This document shows positions 28,194-37,903 of a stretch of 64,000 bases of DNA, piece after piece. The first letter of the stretch is position 1, and each line of letters begins with the position of its first letter. The notes beneath the pieces were generated by a model, which had not been told where the DNA came from, did not search any database, and worked only from the letters and a program-made list of their open reading frames with translations. Source of the DNA: Tenericutes bacterium HGW-Tenericutes-1 (GTDB taxonomy: Bacteria > Bacillota_I > Bacilli_A > Izemoplasmatales > Hujiaoplasmataceae); contig PGXM01000004.1 in NCBI GenBank assembly GCA_002839155.1, positions 186,001-250,000 of the forward strand, given 5' to 3'. A program made the position numbers and the translations under genes.

Positions 28194-29753
28194 ATGCTTA
28201 GAAAACAGATATTAAGTTTTATTATCTTGTTTTGTATATTATTTATCTTGGGATGTACAAATACAATTTCTCAAACAACTATATATGAAGTATCGGGGCC
28301 TGAATCGATTCTAGTAAAAGTTCCAGAAGGAGAAATCAACGATTTTGTTATTTTTTCCGCAGTTCATATTATCTCTGGAAAAGCTGACATCTATATTGAA
28401 GATTCTATATCATTACCAGACAAAACAAAAATAATTGAGACTATTTTCGAAATGATGGATTACCTTCCCGTAGCAAAAGGATCATCTTATGTTGTAAGTG
28501 ATAAAATCGATAATTGGGTTGATAACAATATAGTTTATTTGAATGCATCCGAATTTTATGAAACCAATAATTTTCTTTGTTTTACTTTACTAAAAATTTT
28601 TGGAACCAAGAGCAATTATGGTCTTGTATATGGCTATTCACAGTATTTGTTGAATATTTCTGATACAATTTCAAGTCAGGAAGTTCATGAACTGACAAAA
28701 AATGAAGAGTATATATTTGATTTAGCATGGCCATTATTCCTTTCTGAATATGTTTCTAATGAAGTTATTGAATCATCAAAATCGATAGCGACGATGTTTG
28801 TCGGTGATTTGATTTCTACTCAGGGAAACGATATGTTCATAGCTTTATTACAGGAATCTAGTACCTTCAGTGAGTCTTTCGATACTAACCTTTCATTATA
28901 TTTGAAACAATGGCTTCTTACTCAAGGAATTGATTACGAATTTACTAGAACAAACGTTATTATCCGTTATTCAAAAGTATCCTCTAAATATCCTGTTATG
29001 GCCGAGACGGTGAGAACGAAGTATTATTTCAGCCAAGGATATTTAGGTAATGGAATTTATGGAGTAACTTTATTAGATTATCTGGAAGTTAAAAATTACA
29101 TCTCAACTATAGAGTCTGAGATGAGTGAAGTTCGAACCTTTGTAAATAATGACTTATCAGTAGATACTTATGGTAAAATTCCAATCTATCATAATCTTCG
29201 TGACTTGGAATCTGATTCTTTTGGAGGTATTTATGTAGGTAGCAAAGAGAATTCTAAAATAATTGTTTATTCCATAGGAGCTACATTGCATGAATATGTC
29301 CATTATGCAACTATCGGAACGATATTCTCAAATATCACTGCTGAAACAAAAGCGTATCTTTCTGAGGGGATTGCAGTTTACATTGCCAGTCTTTACGATA
29401 AGTATTGGATTGAAACTTCTTATTATGAATATCAGATATGTCTTGAAACGAATCCAGATAATCTTAAAACATTCATCACGAATTTTGAAGGTTATCTTGA
29501 GCGAAATAGTTTAGATTTCAACATGCTTGATTACATTGATTGTTATGCATTTACATTTGGGAAAGAGAGCACTAACCCTAATTATATTGCTTCAACGTCA
29601 TTTATAAGATATTTGCTTGACAATTATGGGGATGAATTATTTTGGGATTACTTTGGTGACGTTGATACGTTTGTAAATATATATGGCAAAAATCATTCAA
29701 CCGTCATGGATGAGTGGTACGCTTCTATTATTACAAAATATCAAGATAATTAG
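28194..29753 (+). CDS. Lipoprotein with gluzincin-like metallopeptidase motif
   Basis: Lipobox LFILGC; LHEYVHYATI...AYLSEGIAVYI (HExxH plus downstream Glu); ATG 28194 after tggaggg. Confidence 0.75.
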   Translation: MLRKQILSFIILFCILFILGCTNTISQTTIYEVSGPESILVKVPEGEINDFVIFSAVHIISGKADIYIEDSISLPDKTKIIETIFEMMDYLPVAKGSSYVVSDKIDNWVDNNIVYLNASEFYETNNFLCFTLLKIFGTKSNYGLVYGYSQYLLNISDTISSQEVHELTKNEEYIFDLAWPLFLSEYVSNEVIESSKSIATMFVGDLISTQGNDMFIALLQESSTFSESFDTNLSLYLKQWLLTQGIDYEFTRTNVIIRYSKVSSKYPVMAETVRTKYYFSQGYLGNGIYGVTLLDYLEVKNYISTIESEMSEVRTFVNNDLSVDTYGKIPIYHNLRDLESDSFGGIYVGSKENSKIIVYSIGATLHEYVHYATIGTIFSNITAETKAYLSEGIAVYIASLYDKYWIETSYYEYQICLETNPDNLKTFITNFEGYLERNSLDFNMLDYIDCYAFTFGKESTNPNYIASTSFIRYLLDNYGDELFWDYFGDVDTFVNIYGKNHSTVMDEWYASIITKYQDN

Positions 29754-30134
29754 TGGACTGGTATGGTTTTAAATCAGTGGAGCGAGATGACATCATATTG
29801 TTACCAAAAACGGACATTGATGCGATTGGCAAATTAAGTTGGTTGTGAAAACCTCAACACTGACACAAACTCGGTTATGACAAGATAGCAATGGCGAGGG
29901 AATTTGACTCAATAATTTGAGGGGTTTATTTCATAATATGTATCAACGAAAAAATGGCATAGTATGTGTATTCATATAAGGGTTATCAATATGTTTCTCA
30001 CACACATTACTTGGCATAATTTCAAGCAATTCCAGAAACTCCACGCTTGTTGAAACTGTTGTTCTATTATCAAGAATATAGAGTGTTTATATAGTTTATA
30101 GAAAATTAAAATTAGATAAAGGAGTTATTTTCAT

Positions 30135-30704
30135 ATGAATCTCGTGCTTATTTTTGGAGCTGGGGCCGTCGGTAAAATGACCGTTGGCCAAGAATTAATG
30201 AAAATCACAGATTATCGTTTGTTTCACAATCATATGATGATAGAACCTGTCATTGACATTTTTGGCAAGTTTGATGGTGAAATCATTGCCATTTTAAGAG
30301 AGCAAATCTTTGATCATTACATCAAAAGCAGTTATGAGGGACTTATATTTACTTATATGTGGGCTTTTGATATGCAAAGCGACTGGGACTATGTCAAACA
30401 TGTTTCAGAAAAGTTCGAATTATCAGGCGGCACAGTTTATTATGTCGAACTTGTTTCAGATAGAGCAATTCGTATGGAAAGAAATAAAACGGAAAATCGG
30501 TTGAAAAACAAAGCTTCAAAACGAGATATTCAAATATCAGAAAAAAGAATGGTTCGTGAAGAAACGCTTTATCGGCTAGTAAGTAACGAAGGAGAATTAT
30601 CGTTTGAGCATTATCTGAAAATTGACAATACTTTTCTTGAACCCAGTCAAGTTGCTCAAAAAATAAAGGATTTTTTCTGTTTACCCAATAAAGAGATTTT
30701 ATAA
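30135..30704 (+). CDS. P-loop kinase/AAA-type ATPase
   Basis: LIFGAGAVGKMTVGQEL Walker A-like. Confidence 0.75.
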   Translation: MNLVLIFGAGAVGKMTVGQELMKITDYRLFHNHMMIEPVIDIFGKFDGEIIAILREQIFDHYIKSSYEGLIFTYMWAFDMQSDWDYVKHVSEKFELSGGTVYYVELVSDRAIRMERNKTENRLKNKASKRDIQISEKRMVREETLYRLVSNEGELSFEHYLKIDNTFLEPSQVAQKIKDFFCLPNKEIL

Positions 30705-30743
30705 TAAATAGGCTATCATTAATTATTTAATCTAGAGGTTTTT

Positions 30744-31244
30744 ATGATAAAAACACAAAGACTAATTATCCAACCATATAACGATAATGATGAGTTTGAC
30801 ATGATTGATTTGCTTACCAATAAAACAATCAAAGAAAGCTATATTATTCCTGATTTCAGGACGATTGATGAATCAAGAGATTACTTTAAGAAACTTCAAA
30901 CGTATTCTAATTCTACTCTACATTATGAGCGAGGAATCTATTATAACCGTCAATTAATTGGATTTGTAAATGATGTCGACATAATGGACGAAATCATTGA
31001 AATCGGTTATGTAATTCATCCAAAATATCATAATCAAGGATTTGCATCGGAAGCATTAAATGCGATTATCGATGATTTATTTCATCAGGGATACCATAAG
31101 ATCATATGTTGTGCATTTGAGACAAATATCCCTAGTTTTCGAGTGATGGAAAAATGTGGAATGTCAAGAATTGACAAAACAATTGTTATCGAGTATCAAA
31201 ACATGAGACAAAAATGTCTATACTACTCAATTGAAACCAAATAA
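30744..31244 (+). CDS. GNAT-family N-acetyltransferase
   Basis: TQRLIIQPYNDNDEFDM; IGYVIHPKYHNQGFASEALNAII; NIPSFRVMEKCGM. Confidence 0.9.
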   Translation: MIKTQRLIIQPYNDNDEFDMIDLLTNKTIKESYIIPDFRTIDESRDYFKKLQTYSNSTLHYERGIYYNRQLIGFVNDVDIMDEIIEIGYVIHPKYHNQGFASEALNAIIDDLFHQGYHKIICCAFETNIPSFRVMEKCGMSRIDKTIVIEYQNMRQKCLYYSIETK

Positions 31245-31259
31245 TAGGGTGTGAATTAT

Positions 31260-32075
31260 ATGAGTGAAATCACTAGCATTTTAAAATCCGAATCCCCCGT
31301 CACCATCGATACCATAAAACGTGACCTAATCAAACTCGGAGTCAAACGTGGAGATTTATTGCTAGTTCATTCTTCGCTTTCATCTATAGGGTGGGTTTGC
31401 GGTGGCGCACAAAGTGTTATTACAGCACTGATGGAAATTCTTGGCCCTGAAGGAACACTCGTCATGCCTTCACATAGCGGTGATTGGAGTAATCCTCTAC
31501 ACTGGGAAAACCCTCCTGTTCCATTTGCTTGGATTTCAATCATTCAAGAAAATATGCCCGCTTATGATCCCTATTTGACTAAAACCAGAGGGATGGGAAC
31601 AATCGCCGAATTATTTCGATTACAACCGGGAGTGATTCGTTCAAACCACCCACAGCTATCATTCAGTGCGATAGGGCCACTAAGTCAAAAAGTACTATCG
31701 TGTCATCATTTGTTTCCACAACTAGGAATAAATTCCCCTCTTGGAAATATGTATGAACTTAATGCAAAAGTACTCTTATTAGGGGTTCATTATGATTCAA
31801 ACACTTGTTTTCATTTAGCTGAAACGTTATTACCGAATATGATGAAAAAGATCAATGGAACTGCCATGATGATTGATGGCAAGCGTTCATGGATTCAATT
31901 TGAAGATTACGATTATAATTCAGATGATTTCCTTGCTTGCGGTTCTAATTTTGATCAATTAGGTAAGTCAACTATAGGATTTATTGGATATGGGGAATCT
32001 AGATTGTTTTCAATTAAGAATGCTGTTGATCATGCTAAAGCATGGTTATCGATAAATCGAAATTTACAGGAATAA
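31260..32075 (+). CDS. Aminoglycoside N(3)-acetyltransferase-family protein
   Basis: GDLLLVHSSLSSIGWVCGGAQSVITALMEILGPEGTLVMPSHS; RSNHPQLSFSAIGP; NSPLGNMYELNAKVLLLGV. Confidence 0.9.
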   Translation: MSEITSILKSESPVTIDTIKRDLIKLGVKRGDLLLVHSSLSSIGWVCGGAQSVITALMEILGPEGTLVMPSHSGDWSNPLHWENPPVPFAWISIIQENMPAYDPYLTKTRGMGTIAELFRLQPGVIRSNHPQLSFSAIGPLSQKVLSCHHLFPQLGINSPLGNMYELNAKVLLLGVHYDSNTCFHLAETLLPNMMKKINGTAMMIDGKRSWIQFEDYDYNSDDFLACGSNFDQLGKSTIGFIGYGESRLFSIKNAVDHAKAWLSINRNLQE

Positions 32076-32103
32076 AACTTACTATTGCGGAGGAATAAAA
32101 TTT

Positions 32104-32505
32104 ATGAATACTGATTCTGTTTCACTTGTCTTTGATTCATCTTTCACTGGAACGATGGTTTCGCCCACCGGTTCAGTGAAACTTGGAAATCAACCAGAAG
32201 GATTAGAGCCTTACCATCTTTTATATGGTGCTTTAGGCTCTTGCTTTTATGCAACTTTTCTAGGAATCGCCATCAAAAAAAGACTTAAGTTTAAACGAGC
32301 TACATTGGATATTAATGGAACGAAACGCGATGAACTTCCACCAACACTTAATCATGTGACGATCTCAATGGTCATCTATAACGCGAGTGATGAAGTCCAA
32401 TTTAGAAAAGCAGCGGAACTAGGAGCTAAATATTGTTCAATACATGAAACAATAAGCAAAGTCGCTACAATTGACCTAAATATAATTTTCGAAAATGAAG
32501 TATAA
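32104..32505 (+). CDS. OsmC-family protein
   Basis: GLEPYHLLYGALGSCFYATFLGIA; AAELGAKYCSIHETISKVA. Confidence 0.85.
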   Translation: MNTDSVSLVFDSSFTGTMVSPTGSVKLGNQPEGLEPYHLLYGALGSCFYATFLGIAIKKRLKFKRATLDINGTKRDELPPTLNHVTISMVIYNASDEVQFRKAAELGAKYCSIHETISKVATIDLNIIFENEV

Positions 32506-32509
32506 AAAA

Positions 32510-32541
32510 ACACCTCAGAATTTCTGAAGTGTTTTCTTTGA
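32510..32541. terminator. Bidirectional terminator
   Basis: aacacctcagaatttctgaagtgttttc hairpin between convergent genes. Confidence 0.7.
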
Positions 32542-32549
32542 AATAATCA

Positions 32550-32984
32550 TTATTTTTCGAGTGATTTTAGCATCCAAAGATGTTTTTGAAGCGCTGAATC
32601 GATTCCGATAAGAATATCAACCGTTACTTCATCAATCAAATTTTGCGCGACTTTGATTGCCTCTTTCAGTTCTTCATCAATCGTTGTAAAGTCGTAAATG
32701 ATTTGATTAATCATTTGCATATCAGATTCATTACCTAAGCCTTCTTTTATGGTTGTGAATTTAAGAAAGTCAGATAATGTTGATAATGGTTGACCTTCAA
32801 GCATTAAAATCCGTTCTGCAACAACATCCATGTTTTCGGTAACTTCATCGTATAATTTTTCAAACAAAGCATGGAATTGGTAAAATCTTACACCTTTTAC
32901 ATTCCAGTGAAATTGGTGCAACTTAGTGTATAGTACTGCAAAATTAGCAACTTCACGATTTAACAAATCTATGAGCTTATTCAT
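32550..32984 (-). CDS. Dps-family ferritin-like DNA-protection protein
   Basis: FAVLYTKLHQFHWNVKGVRFYQFHALFEKLYDEVTENMDVVAERIL. Confidence 0.93.
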   Translation of the reverse strand: MNKLIDLLNREVANFAVLYTKLHQFHWNVKGVRFYQFHALFEKLYDEVTENMDVVAERILMLEGQPLSTLSDFLKFTTIKEGLGNESDMQMINQIIYDFTTIDEELKEAIKVAQNLIDEVTVDILIGIDSALQKHLWMLKSLEK

Positions 32985-33088
32985 ATTATTAATCCTCCGT
33001 TTTTAATTGTTTTATGCTATTATTATACTATTTTTTACATTTTTATTCAAATTTAATGCGTAAATTACAAGAAAGGAAAAATTACAAA

Positions 33089-33682
33089 ATGAACATCAAT
33101 GATTTATCTCCGAGTGAACTCGGAAAGTTGTTTCCAATTCGACTAGAACAGCACAATCCAAATTGGGAAGAAGAGTATATGAAAGAAGCTTCAAAGATAT
33201 TCGATGCTCTTGGGCCGGTTATTTTCCGAATTCATCACATCGGAAGCACTTCTGTTCCTGGTCTTTTAGCAAAGCCAACGATTGATATCCTCGTCGAAGT
33301 TGGAAAACACTGCAAAGCAGAATCAATCATCAACGCAATGAAAAGTATTCAATATCATCATAATCAAAAGACGGATTTAGATAATCCTAGTATGATGTTT
33401 ATGAAAGGGTACACTCTTAGTGGATATGAAGGACAAGCCTTTCACATTCATGTGAGATATCCTAAAGATTGGGATGAATTATATTTTTGTGAGTATCTAG
33501 TAAACCACCCTGATGCTTGTAAAGAATATGAAATTCTTAAAAAAGATTTAAAAGACAAATTTGAATTTGATCGAGAAGCTTATACTTTTGGAAAAACTGA
33601 ATTTGTTCAAAAAATCGTTTCAAAAGCTCGAGAATTATATTATCCTCGTTTTGAAATATTAAAAAACCCAAAAAATAGATAA
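33089..33682 (+). CDS. GrpB-family protein
   Basis: IHHIGSTSVPGLLAKPTIDILVEV; ATG 33089. Confidence 0.9.
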   Translation: MNINDLSPSELGKLFPIRLEQHNPNWEEEYMKEASKIFDALGPVIFRIHHIGSTSVPGLLAKPTIDILVEVGKHCKAESIINAMKSIQYHHNQKTDLDNPSMMFMKGYTLSGYEGQAFHIHVRYPKDWDELYFCEYLVNHPDACKEYEILKKDLKDKFEFDREAYTFGKTEFVQKIVSKARELYYPRFEILKNPKNR

Positions 33683-33845
33683 TCATATTAATCCATTGGA
33701 ATTTATTCAGTGGATTATTTTCTTTAACCGCTTATTTCCTGAATAACCTTTATGATATAAATCGATTTTATGCATACCGCTTGAAATATTGTGAACCAAT
33801 TGAGATAATAGTTGCGGAATATAAATATCTTATGGAGGAATATCA

Positions 33846-35525
33846 ATGAAGATTATTATTGTTGGTGGGGTTGCTGGTGGAGCTACTACGGCTACTAGAC
33901 TGAGAAGATTAAGTGAAAAAGATGAAATTATCTTGCTAGAAAAAGATGAGTATGTGTCATTTGCGAATTGTGGATTACCATATCATATCGGTGAAGTTAT
34001 CGAAGACCGAGAAGATTTGTTTGTCCAAACCATTCCGGGAATGAAGCAAAGATATAATATTGACATTCGGAATTTTAGTCAAGTTATATCTATTGATCCA
34101 AAAAACAAGCAAGTTACGGTTAAAAAGGTTTTAGCAGATAAAATCTATACAGAAAGTTACGATAAATTGATTTTATCGACAGGTGCTAAACCTATCAAAC
34201 CACCGCTAAAAGGCATGGATGATGCAGATAATATCTTTACTTTGACAAACGTTCCATCTATGGATGCGATTATCAACTATAAAAAAACGCATGAAGTTAA
34301 GAAAGCAACGGTTATTGGTGGGGGATTTATTGGCGTTGAAGTGGCTGAAAACTTAGCTCATTTAGGAATAGAAGTCACCATTATTGAGAAATTACCTCAA
34401 ATCATGCGTCCATTTGATTTTGAAATGGCTCAAATACTCCATCGAGAACTCAATAAACATGATGTTAAACTGGTTTTAGGAGACGGTATTAGTGGTTTTG
34501 ATAACTTAGGTAAAACCGTTTTACTAGAAAGTGGAAAAACCATTGAAACTGATATGACAATTTTAGCGATAGGAGTTTTACCGAACAATGAGCTTCCGAA
34601 AGCTGCTAATCTGAAATTAGGTCCCAGAGGTCATGTGGTTGTTTCAGAAACTTATAATGTATACGATGGTTCAACTGGTGAAGTTAATAAAGACATATAC
34701 GCGATTGGCGACATGATTGAAGTCTATGATTTCGTTGATGGATCAAAAACTGCCATTCCACTCGCATGGCCAGCAAACCGTCAAGCAAGACTTGTAGCCG
34801 ACCATATTAATAATTTCGCTATCAAAGAGACTAAACTATTAGGGGCATCAATTATTAAAGTTTTCAATAAGACAGCTGCAAGTGTTGGAAACAATGAAGG
34901 CCAATTAAAAATGAAAAAATTGCCCTATACAGCGATTTTCGCTGTCAGAGCAAATCATGCATCATATTATCCCGGAGCCTCGGATATGGTCATGAAATTA
35001 TTGTTTAATCCAGAAACAGGAAAAATATATGGCGCACAAATAATCGGTCAAGATGGAGTTGATAAACGGATTGATATTATCTCAACGGTTATGAAAACTT
35101 ATGGAACCGTTTATGATTTATCTGATTTACAATTAGCTTACGCTCCACCATTTGGTTCCGCAAAAGACCCGGTTAATATTTTAGGATATATCGCTGAAAA
35201 CTTAAAAGCTGACGTCTATAAAGTTTTCCACTATTACGATGTCGACCAACTCGTAGAAAAAGGTGCCTTTTTCCTAGATGTTAGAACAGAAGAAGAATTC
35301 CAATACGGACATATAAAAACGGCGATTAACATTCCAATCGATGAATTAAGATCAAGAATTGATGAAATTCGTGTCGATAAAGAAACACCCATTTATATCA
35401 ATTGTGAATCCGGTGCAAGATCTTACAATGCACTCAGTATTTTAAAAAATCTTGGATATACTAATTTATTTAATCTTACGGGTGGATTTATGTCGATCCG
35501 TAATAGTAAGTATTTGCCAAAATAA
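33846..35525 (+). CDS. CoA-disulfide reductase-type FAD/NAD(P) oxidoreductase fused to C-terminal rhodanese domain
   Basis: IVGGVAGGATTATRLRR; YVSFANCGLPYHIGEVI; rhodanese INCESGARSYNAL. Confidence 0.9.
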   Translation: MKIIIVGGVAGGATTATRLRRLSEKDEIILLEKDEYVSFANCGLPYHIGEVIEDREDLFVQTIPGMKQRYNIDIRNFSQVISIDPKNKQVTVKKVLADKIYTESYDKLILSTGAKPIKPPLKGMDDADNIFTLTNVPSMDAIINYKKTHEVKKATVIGGGFIGVEVAENLAHLGIEVTIIEKLPQIMRPFDFEMAQILHRELNKHDVKLVLGDGISGFDNLGKTVLLESGKTIETDMTILAIGVLPNNELPKAANLKLGPRGHVVVSETYNVYDGSTGEVNKDIYAIGDMIEVYDFVDGSKTAIPLAWPANRQARLVADHINNFAIKETKLLGASIIKVFNKTAASVGNNEGQLKMKKLPYTAIFAVRANHASYYPGASDMVMKLLFNPETGKIYGAQIIGQDGVDKRIDIISTVMKTYGTVYDLSDLQLAYAPPFGSAKDPVNILGYIAENLKADVYKVFHYYDVDQLVEKGAFFLDVRTEEEFQYGHIKTAINIPIDELRSRIDEIRVDKETPIYINCESGARSYNALSILKNLGYTNLFNLTGGFMSIRNSKYLPK

Positions 35526-35537
35526 ATATCCAAATAA

Positions 35538-35592
35538 AAAAACCCTTTATTTCATCGCTTGATTAGCGAAAAAGAATAAAGGGTTTTATTTT
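35538..35592. terminator. Bidirectional terminator (long hairpin)
   Basis: aaaaaccctttatt ... aataaagggttttatt with inner tcgct/agcga. Confidence 0.75.
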
Positions 35593-35903
35593 ATATTTGA
35601 TAACAAAGAATCTAAATTCTCCCAGTTGATGAAACGCGATTCACGGTGCACTTCTTTCCCCTCAAAGAAAACAATAATCGTCGGAACAGTAAATACAAGA
35701 TGTTGTCCTCTAAATTCTGGAACATCTTCAATATACACTTCATATAAAGGAATAGTAGGATAATCATTCATCATCTCTGACAATCTTAATGTCACAGGCA
35801 TACAAACATTGCATCCTTGTGTTTTTGCAATAATGACTGCAGAATTTTCAGAAATAGAATTTACGACTTGATTATAATTTTTGATTCGATTCATAAGACA
35901 CAC
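35586..35903 (-). CDS. Thioredoxin-family protein
   Basis: AKTQGCNVCMPVTLRL redox CxxC; TVPTIIVFFEGKEV. Confidence 0.8.
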   Translation of the reverse strand: MCLMNRIKNYNQVVNSISENSAVIIAKTQGCNVCMPVTLRLSEMMNDYPTIPLYEVYIEDVPEFRGQHLVFTVPTIIVFFEGKEVHRESRFINWENLDSLLSNIK

Positions 35904-36105
35904 CTTCTATATAAATTAAACGTAGATATAATAACATACTGTCTTACTTTTGTCATTCATTTTGATTTTGTTTTATTTATGCTATAAATACATCAAAAAT
36001 TGTCTATTATTTTAGATTAATAATTGATATAATGAATTCAGTTAACGAATTTTGTAAGCGTTTTTTTTACAATAATTCTTACATCAATTACATTGAGGTG
36101 AAAAA

Positions 36106-37827
36106 GTGAAGGATAATGTTTTAGATTTTGAAAGAAAATTATTTAATCGTAACAAATGGGCTTATAGCGTTGGCGGAATTGGCCGCGATATGGTGTATCA
36201 ACTCGTTGCAACTTTTTTTATTACTTATGTTCAATTTTCAGGATTAGGATTATCTGCAACACAGTTTACTGTCATCGGAATTATGCTAGTCGTAGGAAGA
36301 ATATGGGATGCTGTTAATGATCCTGTTATGGGTTCAATTGTTGAAAATACACATACTAAATGGGGTAAATTTAGACCTTGGATTTTGATAGGAGCTTTAC
36401 TAACGGCGATTGTCATTATCTTCATGTTTAATTTCCGTCCTACTGGATGGGCATTTGTCATCTTTTTCTTTGTTATGTATATTTTCTGGGAAATGTTCTT
36501 TACTTTAAATGATATTCCCTATTGGTCATTAATTCCAGCTTTATCAAAAAACAAGAAAGATCGAGATACAGTAACAACAATGGTTGTTGTATTTGCTGGA
36601 GTCGGCGCTTTTGCCGGAAATGCTATTATTACTTTAACAACCGTCGGTAGAATGGTTAAAGGCTATAGCATCATTTCATTCACTTTTGCCATTTTCTTCG
36701 TTGCCTGTACCCTCTTAACCGTATTTGGCGTTAAAGAGCCTAAAGAAGTACTCCCTGAAAAACCAGTAAAAATCTCAATTAAGAAAATGTTTTCTGTCAT
36801 TGCCAAAAATGACCAATTACTTTGGGCGTCTTTAGCATTAATGCTATATAGCATTGGATCAGGATTACTAACAGCTTTAGGCTATAATTTCTTTTGGTTA
36901 GAAATTGGCTATGACGGAACTTTAACAATGATATTTATTCTTAGTTTTGCGATTTCTAATATCTTAATTCAAAGTTTTTACTCGGCTTTAGCTAAACGTT
37001 TTACACGAAAACAAATGATGAATTTTAGTTTTATCGCTCTCGTCTTTGGTTATGCGATGATGCTCTCTATTGGTTGGGTTGATTTCTTACCAGTTAATAT
37101 TGTCACTGCTTGTGCATTTGGCCTTTTCGTCTTTGGCGGTCAAGCGATTTTCTATATGGTTGTTATCGTTAATATGACCAATACGATTGAGTATAATGAA
37201 TTTAAAACGGGAGACCGAAATGAAGCAATCGTATTCTCATTAAGACCATTCGTTGCGAAAATGTCTTCAGCGATTCAAGGATTGATTGTCACATTAGTAT
37301 TAGTTGTTTCAGGCGTTTATGGCATGAGTCAAAATGTCAGTGCTCTCGAACAAGAAGTAAGTCTATTTAATGAAATGTCAGTTATTGAAAAAAACACGTA
37401 TGTTTCAAACATTCAAAACGGCATTTCAGCTCTTTCTTTTGAAGCGTTCGAGATATTATCTGAAACTGAACAAGCGTCTTATGTTATGAATTTGAAGAAT
37501 TCGATCTCGACATTTGAATTTAGCACTCTTGATGATAAAGAACTCGTTGTTTTATATGAAGCTCTCCAAAAACCTGAAAACGCAGTCTTTAGTCAAGGTG
37601 ATAATGGTTGGGAAATGATGATTAATGAAGCTGCGGATTCTGTATTTTTAGAAAATGCAACGATTTCTATGCGATTGTTCTTAAGACTAGCGATTACAGT
37701 TATTCCAGCGTTACTCATTTTTGGAGCTCTTTACATTCTTCAAAAGAAGTATATTATTGATGAAGTATATTATGAAGAAATAACAAAGATAACTAATAAT
37801 CGTATTGAACAGAAACTACAGTCATAA
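36106..37827 (+). CDS. GPH-family (glycoside-pentoside-hexuronide) MFS transporter with large insertion before the last TM
   Basis: GGIGRDMVYQLVATFF; VGRIWDAVNDPVMGSIVENTHTKWGKFRPWILIGA; insertion ~37321-37665. Confidence 0.88.
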   Translation: MKDNVLDFERKLFNRNKWAYSVGGIGRDMVYQLVATFFITYVQFSGLGLSATQFTVIGIMLVVGRIWDAVNDPVMGSIVENTHTKWGKFRPWILIGALLTAIVIIFMFNFRPTGWAFVIFFFVMYIFWEMFFTLNDIPYWSLIPALSKNKKDRDTVTTMVVVFAGVGAFAGNAIITLTTVGRMVKGYSIISFTFAIFFVACTLLTVFGVKEPKEVLPEKPVKISIKKMFSVIAKNDQLLWASLALMLYSIGSGLLTALGYNFFWLEIGYDGTLTMIFILSFAISNILIQSFYSALAKRFTRKQMMNFSFIALVFGYAMMLSIGWVDFLPVNIVTACAFGLFVFGGQAIFYMVVIVNMTNTIEYNEFKTGDRNEAIVFSLRPFVAKMSSAIQGLIVTLVLVVSGVYGMSQNVSALEQEVSLFNEMSVIEKNTYVSNIQNGISALSFEAFEILSETEQASYVMNLKNSISTFEFSTLDDKELVVLYEALQKPENAVFSQGDNGWEMMINEAADSVFLENATISMRLFLRLAITVIPALLIFGALYILQKKYIIDEVYYEEITKITNNRIEQKLQS

Positions 37828-37837
37828 TTATAGACAT

Positions 37838-37866
37838 TGGGCCGGAGACGATTGTTTCCGGCCTTT
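37838..37866 (+). terminator. Rho-independent terminator
   Basis: gggccggaga-cgattg-tttccggcctttc. Confidence 0.7.
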
Positions 37867-37903
37867 CATTACAATGAATAGTTTATAGATAAGGAAAATC
37901 ACT

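Noticed and set aside
28018-28215. ORF 28018-28215 as an intact gene
   Set aside because: Only a short ABC-ATPase-like stretch followed by low-complexity hydrophobic residues overlapping the next gene's RBS; treated as a remnant.
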